This document shows, piece after piece, positions 12,571 through 18,966 of a DNA stretch of 18,966 nt. The stretch lies in the NCBI GenBank assembly GCA_030598905.1, contig JAUVPA010000004.1, positions 1-18,966 on the forward strand. Direction: 5' to 3'. The stretch is from Acidimicrobiia bacterium (GTDB lineage: Bacteria > Actinomycetota > Acidimicrobiia > Spongiisociales > UBA5794). Every line of letters starts with the position of its first letter. Position 1 is the first letter of the stretch. The notes beneath the pieces were generated by a model, which worked only from the letters and a program-made list of their open reading frames with translations, was not told the DNA's origin and did no database searches. The translations under genes and the position numbers were made by a program.

Positions 12571-13479
12571 CTACTCCTCCGCGAGTACGAAGTATCTCCC
12601 CGCGGGCCTGGCAGGGTCCGGTCGATAGACGTAGGTCATTCCCGGGGCCATCGCCTCTTCGTAGAGCACTTCTTCGCGTGAGTTGCCCGTGACTGCCACG
12701 GCGTAGGTGTCCGGACCAGGCAGATAGAACTTCGCGTAGCCCTTGCGATTTGTCCTGGCCTGACCCAGTCCTGCGACGAGAACTCTCGCGCCCGACACTG
12801 GATCGCCGTTGCTATCGAGCACCAGCAGCCTTCCGGTCCGGCGTGAGGAGAAGTGAACGGCCAGCGAGCGCCTCAGCCACCCCGCACGGCCGGGGACGGC
12901 TCCCTCCGGCATGTTGTCCAGAACATCCTTCTCATAGCCGACCTGCTTCGGTGTGACCCAGTCCGGACCGTACTTGCACCGGAGATACTCCTCGGGCGGA
13001 CTCGGAACGAGATACTTGTCGCCGATGAATTCGACCTCGGCCAGCTCTGTGAACAGGCTCACAGGGAACGGCACGCCGGGATAGTGAGCAATGGTTCCTT
13101 TGACCACGCGGTAGCACTGCCAGTCAATCTTGATCCGGTACTTCATGATCTTGACGGAGGTGTAGAGGCCATCTCGGTGAACCTCGACGTAACACCCGTT
13201 CGCACGGAGCTCCGCGACTGTGGGCTCGATGGCGTCCTCGGTGAAGCCGTGCATTCCAATGATCGAGCCGAGGTCCAGGTCATCATCCCAAGGGATCAGC
13301 GCGTGATCTCTCACTGCACCGAGACAGGTGCCCTGTCGGAGGAAGAAGACGACGCCACACTCGTCGAGGATCTGTTTCACTTCGCGCAGCAGCTTCTCGG
13401 CGTCCCTCAGGTCCATCGGAGGGATGGTCCTTTCCAGGTGCTTCATGAGGGCGGCATTCTCGGCGTCGCTTGGTTCCAT
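12571..13479 (-). CDS. LicD-family transferase with C-terminal carboxypeptidase-regulatory-like domain
   Basis: The ATG at 13479 has GGAGG six bases before it. It starts one base after the TGA of the upstream fusion gene, so the two are translationally coupled. Residues 48-71 hold the LicD hallmark R-Q-G-T-C-L-G-A-V-R-D, then I-P-W-D-D-D-L-D-L-G, a metal-binding Asp cluster of the nucleotidyltransferase fold. LicD proteins transfer phosphocholine or related groups from a CDP carrier onto surface glycans. From about residue 220, R-T-G-R-L-L-V-L-D-S-N-G-D-P-V-S-G-A-R-V begins a beta-sandwich segment resembling carboxypeptidase regulatory-like repeats (G-D-P-V-x-G-A, T-N-x-x-G-Y-A). This is an uncommon addition for LicD. 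Total length is 302. It is probably cytoplasmic, as no signal peptide is visible. Confidence 0.88.
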   Translation of the reverse strand: MEPSDAENAALMKHLERTIPPMDLRDAEKLLREVKQILDECGVVFFLRQGTCLGAVRDHALIPWDDDLDLGSIIGMHGFTEDAIEPTVAELRANGCYVEVHRDGLYTSVKIMKYRIKIDWQCYRVVKGTIAHYPGVPFPVSLFTELAEVEFIGDKYLVPSPPEEYLRCKYGPDWVTPKQVGYEKDVLDNMPEGAVPGRAGWLRRSLAVHFSSRRTGRLLVLDSNGDPVSGARVLVAGLGQARTNRKGYAKFYLPGPDTYAVAVTGNSREEVLYEEAMAPGMTYVYRPDPARPAGRYFVLAEE

Positions 13480-13480
13480 C

Positions 13481-15391
13481 TCAATCCTCCGGACGTCGTG
13501 TGGTCTTCGCGTGGCCACAGCAGAGCGATAGTGCCTGGACAAGCCTGCGATTCTCCGCCGACGTCCGCGACGCGATCCGCAAATAGCGGTCTGCTTCGGA
13601 CATGCTCTTGCCCACGCAGTCCTTGACCAGGATGTCGTGCTCGACGTAGAGGCGACGCGCGATCTCCGGACCAGTGACAGAGGGTACGACCAGCTTGCAG
13701 AGCACAAAGTTGGCGTCCGGCTCAACCGGCTCGATGCCCGGGAGTGTCAGCAGGTCCAAATACAGCTCGCGACAAGTCGCTCGAGTCAGGTCACAGCTCT
13801 CGGAGAACTCACTCCGATAGCGTCCGACTGTGCGCAGGAACTCCTCAGCAAGGCCATTGATGTTCCAGATCGGCAGGCTCCGTCGAACGGCCTCTACGAA
13901 CCCGCGATCCGCGCTGAGCAGATAGCCAACCCGGAGGCCGGCGATTCCGAATACCTTGCTCATGCTCTTGATTACAACGAGGTTGGGAAACGCACCGACC
14001 ATCTCTTCGACGCTCCCGCCCGCACCAGCGCGCGAGAAATCGATGAATGACTCGTCGACGATCAGCCGGCAATCCTGATCCTCCAACCGGCGTGCCAGTC
14101 TTAGCACTTCGCCACGCGGCACCGAGACCGCGGTCGGGTTATTCGGCGTGACGACCACTGCCGCATCGGATCGCCACCGAATGGCGGACTCGGCAAACGC
14201 ATCTATGTCCAGCTCGAACGTTGAAGGGTTAAGCGGGAAGCGGTTGAGCTCGTCCGGAGCGGTCACCTCCTCGTATTCATTGAACGAGGGCGTGGCGATC
14301 GTGAGACGCCGCGCGACCTGGTTGCCGAGGACCTTGATGAGTTCTGCGGCACCGTTGGCCACCACGAGGTGACCAGGGTTGGCGCCGGTCCAGTCGGCAA
14401 CGAGGTGCGCTAGTTCGGTCTGGGCGGCCGGATAGTTCAAGACGATCTCTCGGAGATCGTTCTGAAAGATCCTGAGCATTTCGGCGGGTGGGAAATGCAT
14501 GTTGTACAGGTATGAGTGATCGGTGAAGCCGTATCGCCAGTACGACCCGTGGAGTTGCTGGAGGCGATCGAACTGCGCGTCGCGGTCGAGGAAGCGGAAC
14601 TGCGCGACATCGAGATCGCGATCGTCATCGATCTCATACCAGCGGCTCGCGGACACATCGACAGCGGCCAGGTCAGAAAGGGATCCATCTGCCACGCAAT
14701 CGCGGAAGATGCTCTCGTAGTACTTGTGCACTTGGCCCGCTTCGATCTCACTGCGAAGGCGCGGGATGATCTGGTCGTGCAGCAGCTCCTCGCGCAGCAG
14801 ATAGATGTTGACGGTTTTGAACGTATCGGTAGCGTCGAACGGTTGTTCCTGGTCGGCGCCGAGTGTGAAGCTCGTGACTCGCTCCTGGCCGTCGCGTCGC
14901 ACGACGGTCCCGGACATCGCCCTGTGGTACGGGGCCACAGCGGCGCTGCTGCCGGGCTCCATCAGCAACGCGGCTATGACAGCCGGATCGAATACGACAT
15001 CAGCCTCAAGCAGCATGATGTCCTGATCAAGGTAATCCCGAGCGTCCCACAGCGAGCGGATGTTGTTCGTCTTCTCAAACTCGGGTGCTTCAACATATCT
15101 GATGACGAGTCCGGCAAAGCGCGAGCCGATGCGATCTCGGATCACTTCGCCCAGGTAGCCGATGACGATCACCACCTCGGCGACGCCGCACGAGGCCAGG
15201 GCGCGCAACGCGCGCTGGAGTAGAGGCTCGCCGCCGATTTCGACCATGCACTTTGGAACATCGGCGGTCAGCGGTTTCAGGCGGATCCCTTTGCCCGCGG
15301 CGAGAATCACCGCACGGCGAACGGCCAGCGGATCGTCGCTGGACGCATTCAGCGTGTTCTGCGCCACGCTACTTTCCGAAATGATGGGCAC
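13481..15391 (-). CDS. Fusion of sugar/phosphocholine-type nucleotidyltransferase and class I/II (HisC/CobD-like) PLP enzyme
   Basis: This is a 636-residue two-domain enzyme. Residues about 25-265 are an NTP-transferase: A-V-I-L-A-A-G-K-G-I-R-L-K-P-L-T (27-42), P-K-C-M-V-E-I-G-G-E-P-L-L (46-58), E-A-D-V-V-F-D (129-135), and W-Y-E-I-D-D-D-R-D (251-259), closest in feel to LicC-type cytidylyltransferases. Residues about 290-625 are a fold-type I PLP enzyme: V-V-A-N-G-A-A-E (343-350), T-P-N-N-P-T (415-420), V-D-E-S-F (445-449), the PLP Lys479 in S-M-S-K-V-F-G-I-A-G-L-R-V-G-Y, and substrate-type Arg605. This resembles histidinol-phosphate aminotransferase or CobD threonine-phosphate decarboxylase. 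With LicD downstream, a role in making a CDP-activated amino-alcohol phosphate is plausible but inferred. The start is uncertain: GTG 15391, or a GTG eight codons later with GGAAAG before it. Confidence 0.88.
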   Translation of the reverse strand: MPIISESSVAQNTLNASSDDPLAVRRAVILAAGKGIRLKPLTADVPKCMVEIGGEPLLQRALRALASCGVAEVVIVIGYLGEVIRDRIGSRFAGLVIRYVEAPEFEKTNNIRSLWDARDYLDQDIMLLEADVVFDPAVIAALLMEPGSSAAVAPYHRAMSGTVVRRDGQERVTSFTLGADQEQPFDATDTFKTVNIYLLREELLHDQIIPRLRSEIEAGQVHKYYESIFRDCVADGSLSDLAAVDVSASRWYEIDDDRDLDVAQFRFLDRDAQFDRLQQLHGSYWRYGFTDHSYLYNMHFPPAEMLRIFQNDLREIVLNYPAAQTELAHLVADWTGANPGHLVVANGAAELIKVLGNQVARRLTIATPSFNEYEEVTAPDELNRFPLNPSTFELDIDAFAESAIRWRSDAAVVVTPNNPTAVSVPRGEVLRLARRLEDQDCRLIVDESFIDFSRAGAGGSVEEMVGAFPNLVVIKSMSKVFGIAGLRVGYLLSADRGFVEAVRRSLPIWNINGLAEEFLRTVGRYRSEFSESCDLTRATCRELYLDLLTLPGIEPVEPDANFVLCKLVVPSVTGPEIARRLYVEHDILVKDCVGKSMSEADRYLRIASRTSAENRRLVQALSLCCGHAKTTRRPED

Positions 15392-15741
15392 CTTGCCGAG
15401 CGCATCGCTTGGTGCCCAACGACACGCGGTGCAGCCCTACACGGGCGATGGGGCTAAATCGATTCCGCCTCCGCAGTCGAGGAGTGGAATATTCGTGGCG
15501 GCGATCGATGCTCTCATTGTAGCGCTCTAGCTTCTCGGCCGAGGTCCGCCGCCATGTCGTCCGTCGAGACCGATCGCTCGCGTTGAGGACCTGCTCCTCG
15601 ATAGGGTAATTCCTTAGTTCATGAGTCAGGAATTGTGAAACTGAGGATCATCTTCCATACCGATCGGGCTCAGCGGATGTTCCGTGGGCGACGACTCGTG
15701 TGTGGTGCGCAACTCAAGCCATCCGACGAAGGAGACGGTTC
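15392..15741. other. 350-base intergenic region upstream of nirK and of the fusion gene
   Basis: No gene is seen here on either strand. It separates the divergent fusion gene (minus) and nirK (plus) and must contain both promoters. The one clear element is the inverted repeat AATTCCT-N13-AGGAATT at 15608-15634, listed separately. The frame open upstream of nirK from a GTG at 15700 encodes Trp/Arg-rich sequence with no ribosome site and is not used. Confidence 0.5.
15608..15634. promoter_or_regulatory. Inverted repeat, candidate operator upstream of nirK
   Basis: AATTCCT (15608-15614) and AGGAATT (15628-15634) form a perfect 7-base inverted repeat with a 13-base centre, 107 bases before the nirK start. 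AT-rich arms stand out in this GC-rich region. The size suits a dimeric regulator. It does not match the FNR/CRP core TTGAT-N4-ATCAA, so the regulator is unknown. Confidence 0.45.
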
Positions 15742-17271
15742 ATGAATGACGGGTTCTGGCACAAGGCATGGCAGTTTGCCCTTCTGTTCGCAGTGATCGC
15801 ACTGCTAGCCGCGTCGATCGTCATCCAGAACAGCTCACTGTCGAGCGCCGATGTGCGCGAGATTGTCGCCGAGGAAGGCGGGGACGGAACAGCAGGAGGC
15901 GCTGCTCCAGGGTGGCCGGTCGACCAGAGCATTCGACCCGAGCTGGTCCCGGTTGGGGAGCTCGCCACCGCTCCTGCGGATGAACGCCACGTCTCAATCG
16001 CACCCGACGTTGCTCCAACCATCGCGCGCACCGATCAGCGGATCTGGGATGTCCATATCGAGTCGATCGAGGGTGTATGCCCTCTCGATCCTGCCAACGG
16101 GATCACGACTGAGATGTGGGGCTTCCGCATCGCTGGCGAGACAGACATCACATGCGGATCGCCCGGTCCGGTGCTCAGGGGTCGCGTCGGAGACGTCGTG
16201 AACATCTCGCTCACCAATCTGGAGACCAACAGACACCCACACAACATCGACTTCCATGCAGTAACCGGCCAGGGCGGCGGCGCAGCCGATCTGACGGCCA
16301 ACCCCGGTGAGACGGCCACGATTCGGATCAGGCTCTTGTACCCGGGTGCGTTCATGTACCACTGCGCCTACGGCGACGTGCCTTCGCATATCGCTCATGG
16401 CATGGTCGGCATGTTCATCGTCGACCCGGAGGTGCCATTGCCTGCGGTCGATCACGAGTGGGCAATCATGCAAAGCGAGTGGTACGTCGGCGAAACCGCA
16501 GAGGGCGGCGGCGAGGCTCCGTTCGACCGCGATGCACTGTCTAACGAGGAGCCACGGTTCGTCACGTTCAACGGACGCACCGATGCGCTGGTCGGCGAAA
16601 ACTCGCTGACCATGGACGTGGGAGAACGAGGCCGGATCTACTTCGTGAACGAGGGTCTGAACCTCGACTCCAACTTCCACCCGATCGGCTCCCATTGGGA
16701 TCTGGTGTATCCAGAGGCCGCCACACATCAGGCCAATCGTGTCATCCGCGGCTCACAATCAACGCTGGTCGTCGCAGGGGGAGGAACGGTGGTCGAGATC
16801 GATGCGCTGGTGCCTTCAACGGTGATCCTGGTGGATCATGCACTGGTCAGGACCTTCTACAAAGGTGCCATAGGCAACATCGTGATCAGCGGGGGAACCA
16901 ACTCGGAGATCTTCAGCGTGCCGGAAGCCGAGTCGGCGACCGGTGATGGCCAAGACGGGACCGAGGTCGACGCCGCGGTGACCATCCCCGTGGACTCGTA
17001 TCTCCCCGACAATGCCGACAATGCCTATGACCCGATCGACCTGACGGTTGCGGTGGGCGCCACGGTGCGTTGGACGAACCTGGACGGTGTCGCTCATACC
17101 GTGACGTCAGGTACCTCCGACGGCGCGGTGGTGTCGCCGGACGGGATGTTCGATTCGGGGTTCCTCAACCAAGACGACACATTCACCTACACGTTCACGG
17201 AGCCTGGTACCTATCCGTACTTCTGTACTCCGCACCCCTGGATGCAGGGCACAGTGACCGTTACCGGCTGA
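15742..17271 (+). CDS. nirK: Copper-containing nitrite reductase with N-terminal membrane anchor and fused C-terminal cupredoxin
   Basis: The ATG at 15742 has AAGGAGA about seven bases upstream. The 509-residue protein starts with a membrane segment (residues about 9-29), so it is anchored or exported to the outer face. The two-domain NirK core has all ligands. Type 1 Cu: His167, Cys208, His216, Met221. Type 2 Cu: His172, His207, His366. Catalytic Asp170 and His318 (I-G-S-H-W-D) are also present. This indicates reduction of nitrite to nitric oxide. Residues about 410-509 are a third, plastocyanin-like domain with its own type 1 site: His452 (A-H-T-V), Cys495, His498, Met501 (F-C-T-P-H-P-W-M). 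It could pass electrons to the core, as tethered cytochrome or cupredoxin domains do in other NirKs. Neighbours give no further denitrification genes. A laccase-type oxidase is less likely given the NirK-type Asp/His residues. Confidence 0.92.
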   Translation: MNDGFWHKAWQFALLFAVIALLAASIVIQNSSLSSADVREIVAEEGGDGTAGGAAPGWPVDQSIRPELVPVGELATAPADERHVSIAPDVAPTIARTDQRIWDVHIESIEGVCPLDPANGITTEMWGFRIAGETDITCGSPGPVLRGRVGDVVNISLTNLETNRHPHNIDFHAVTGQGGGAADLTANPGETATIRIRLLYPGAFMYHCAYGDVPSHIAHGMVGMFIVDPEVPLPAVDHEWAIMQSEWYVGETAEGGGEAPFDRDALSNEEPRFVTFNGRTDALVGENSLTMDVGERGRIYFVNEGLNLDSNFHPIGSHWDLVYPEAATHQANRVIRGSQSTLVVAGGGTVVEIDALVPSTVILVDHALVRTFYKGAIGNIVISGGTNSEIFSVPEAESATGDGQDGTEVDAAVTIPVDSYLPDNADNAYDPIDLTVAVGATVRWTNLDGVAHTVTSGTSDGAVVSPDGMFDSGFLNQDDTFTYTFTEPGTYPYFCTPHPWMQGTVTVTG

Positions 17272-17339
17272 CCCAAAGAGGGGGTCGGGCCGCCCGCCGG
17301 TGTTGGTTAGCTGAGCTTGCACCGCGCGAGTCAGACCGC

Positions 17340-18966
17340 CTAGTCCAGCCCTGCCTCTTCGAGACGTTCGACGAAACGCTCCTTCGTCGACTCGTCTCGG
17401 TACGGAAGGTTCTTGCGCAGGCGATCGGTATTGAGCCCGGGTGCGGTCCGACGAACGTGGTCGATCGCTGCGGACGCGTGGCGCTTCCGTCCGAGCGCCG
17501 CCTGCGCCGCCGCCAACGTCAACAGCGCCTCTGTGTTGGTCTCATCTTCGGCGACGACACCTTCGGCCGTTTCGGCGGCGATCTCGTAGTCCTCACCGAC
17601 GAAATATGCGTTGGCCATCGTAGATCGGTACCAGTCCGACATGAGTGGGCTCAGTCGGATGGCTCGCGACGCTAGATCGACTGCTTCTTCCCAATCCCCG
17701 AGGTATCGCTTCACGCTGGCGGCGACCCCGAACGACAGGTCACAGGAGGGCCTCTCCACAGTTGCCTTCGATGCCGCTTCCAGTGCACCTTCCCAGTCGT
17801 GATCGAGGACCAGCACGTGGGCAAGGACCATGTGGCCTATGCCGGAAGTGTCGTGGTGCTCGATCGCCATCTGAGCGAATTCCTTGGCAACGGAATTGTG
17901 ATGTTCCGGATCGTCGACCGCGCCGTTGAGCGCCGCCCAGAAGTGCGCCCACGCCGACAGGGCATACCCAAGTGGACTCTCCGGGTCTCTTTTGGTCACC
18001 TCCTCAAAGTGTCCGTACGCTCGGCGGAGCGAAGCGGTCGTGGCGAGCGACACATCCTGCAGGCCCCGGTACACGATTTCCACGCTCTCTGGATCGAGTT
18101 CGTCGCGATAGGAAGCAGCGAGATCGCCGCCGATCACCTCGACGTCAATCGCCTCGACGATTCGGGCCACTAGGTCGTCCTGGGCGGCGAACACGTCATC
18201 GATCTCTGCCTCGAATCGATCGGCCCATACCGTCGCCGCCGTCTCGACGTCGATGACCTGGGCGAGCACCCGGACCTTTGACCCGCTCCGCTGAACGCCG
18301 CCCTCGAGAACGTAGCGCACACCGAGCTCATGTCCGATCTGCTGCGCGGAGTACGCCTGGTCCCGGTAGCCGAGCGAAGAGTTCTCGCTGACGACGTCGA
18401 GGCCGGGGATCGTCATCAGTTTTATCACCAACGACATCATGAGCCCGTCCGCGAAGTGGCCGTCGTCTGCGTCGCCGAAGTTGACGAAGGGACTGGCTGC
18501 GATCGACGGTCGATCCGGAGTTGGGATCCGCCGCCGCCACGGCTTGGCATCCTCTGTGGGAAGCTCGGCGTCCACGATCTCATAGGCCAGCACCGGCTCT
18601 GGGATGTTCTTCAGCCGCTGCCTCCCCAGCGACAGTACCTGGGATGAGATCTTCCCAGCCGCGTCGAGGGCGGCACCGGAGACACAGATGCCTCCGGCCT
18701 TGGCCATGGCCTGCAACCGGGCGGCGATGTTGATGACATCGCCGAACCACTGTCCGTCTTCTACCGTGACCGGCCCATAGTTCACCCCCAACCTGAACCG
18801 CATCTTCCGCCCTACCGGAAGCCGTTCGTTTTCTCCAGCCAGCGACCGCTGGATCGCCGTCGCCGCCTCAACCCCATCTGCCGCCGACGGCAGGATGGCG
18901 AGAAACTCGTCACCAACGAACTCGACGACCTCGCCGCCGTGGTCCAAAACCGCCCCTTCGATGATC
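17340..18966 (-). CDS. Adenylate/guanylate cyclase catalytic domain - TolB-like - TPR protein, 5' truncated by window
   Basis: The frame is open through the window edge. The residues upstream of the TTG at 18947 (I-I-E-G-A-V-L-D-H-G-G) already belong to a class III cyclase domain, so the start lies outside. Visible cyclase parts are V-V-E-F-V-G-D-E-F-L-A (metal-binding Asp), F-R-L-G-V-N-Y-G-P-V, and G-D-V-I-N-I-A-A-R-L-Q. A linker follows, then a TolB/FlgO-like segment (F-A-D-G-L ... V-S-E-N-S-S ... V-R-Y-V-L-E-G-G-V-Q-R-S-G ... T-A-A-T-V-W-A-D-R-F). The C-terminal 250 residues are helical TPR-like repeats (A-L-E-A-A-S-K-A, A-V-D-L-A-S-R-A-I-R-L-S-P, A-L-L-T-L-A-A-A-Q-A-A-L-G). This architecture is common among bacterial cyclase-like signalling proteins. 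Whether it makes cAMP cannot be judged from the partial domain. It is convergent with nirK, 68 bases apart. Confidence 0.88.
   Translation of the reverse strand, partial: IIEGAVLDHGGEVVEFVGDEFLAILPSAADGVEAATAIQRSLAGENERLPVGRKMRFRLGVNYGPVTVEDGQWFGDVINIAARLQAMAKAGGICVSGAALDAAGKISSQVLSLGRQRLKNIPEPVLAYEIVDAELPTEDAKPWRRRIPTPDRPSIAASPFVNFGDADDGHFADGLMMSLVIKLMTIPGLDVVSENSSLGYRDQAYSAQQIGHELGVRYVLEGGVQRSGSKVRVLAQVIDVETAATVWADRFEAEIDDVFAAQDDLVARIVEAIDVEVIGGDLAASYRDELDPESVEIVYRGLQDVSLATTASLRRAYGHFEEVTKRDPESPLGYALSAWAHFWAALNGAVDDPEHHNSVAKEFAQMAIEHHDTSGIGHMVLAHVLVLDHDWEGALEAASKATVERPSCDLSFGVAASVKRYLGDWEEAVDLASRAIRLSPLMSDWYRSTMANAYFVGEDYEIAAETAEGVVAEDETNTEALLTLAAAQAALGRKRHASAAIDHVRRTAPGLNTDRLRKNLPYRDESTKERFVERLEEAGLD

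Noticed and set aside
13481..15391. Confident assignment as an aminoethylphosphonate cytidylyltransferase-transaminase
   Set aside because: The PLP domain looks HisC/CobD-like rather than like the class V AEP transaminase of known fusions, and no phosphonate-synthesis gene (such as PEP mutase) is in the window.
1..18966. TGA reassigned genome-wide (for example to Trp or Gly)
   Set aside because: Several genes with family-typical ends terminate in TGA (for example at 1424-1426, and on the minus strand at 8997-8999 and 13481-13483), and Trp is encoded by TGG throughout.

Overview
The window comes from a high-GC bacterium. It has GTG and TTG starts, Shine-Dalgarno-led genes, and small DUF4190 and DUF2752 membrane proteins. 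Secreted proteins carry Ala/Thr-rich linkers. This looks most like an actinobacterium, perhaps an Acidimicrobiia-type lineage, but nothing here fixes the taxonomy. No insertion sequence, CRISPR array, rRNA or tRNA gene was recognised.

Layout. (1) 1-3280: the 3' end of a universal-stress-domain protein, a multi-pass membrane protein, a three-gene minus-strand set of small membrane proteins (2-TM protein, DUF4190, DUF2752), and a FetB/UPF0014 permease without an adjacent ATPase. (2) 3317-5102: three minus-strand exported proteins, namely a type IV pilin-like protein, a Thr/Ala-rich secreted protein and an LpqH-like lipoprotein. (3) 5103-6860: a long structured leader followed by two plus-strand genes. 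Each of these is interrupted by one in-frame TGA, and in both cases the frame continues after the TGA with family-like sequence. (4) 6970-11410: mostly minus-strand metabolic and hypothetical genes: a PLDc_N-like membrane protein, DUF3179, a dimeric-barrel-like protein, a flavin reductase, DUF971 (plus strand), a VOC protein and a class I methyltransferase. (5) 11530-15391: a 6PGDH-like/DUF1932 dehydrogenase, then a minus-strand pair encoding a nucleotidyltransferase-PLP enzyme fusion and a LicD-type transferase. (6) 15392-18966: a copper nitrite reductase with an N-terminal anchor and a fused third cupredoxin, and the 3' part of an adenylate cyclase/TolB-like/TPR protein.

The main finding is a tandem pair of probable selenoproteins. 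A DsrE-family protein carries TGA at codon 80 in a U-G-G-C motif (5828-5830). A downstream ArsM-like SAM methyltransferase carries TGA at codon 202, where relatives have a Cys in W-T-G-C-I-A-G-A-L (6675-6677). A hairpin follows each TGA at bacterial-SECIS-like distance, with G in the first or second loop position. Ordinary gene calling would truncate both proteins at their catalytic residue. Further hairpins lie in the leader and between the two genes. A redox/sulfur-carrier protein next to a Sec-dependent methyltransferase suggests a thiol/selenol-based methylation or detoxification module of unknown substrate.

A second point of interest is the fused cytidylyltransferase-like/HisC-CobD-like protein followed one base later by LicD. 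This could form a compact route for making and attaching a phospho-amino-alcohol to a surface glycan. The NirK fusion implies reduction of nitrite to nitric oxide with a built-in electron-transfer domain.
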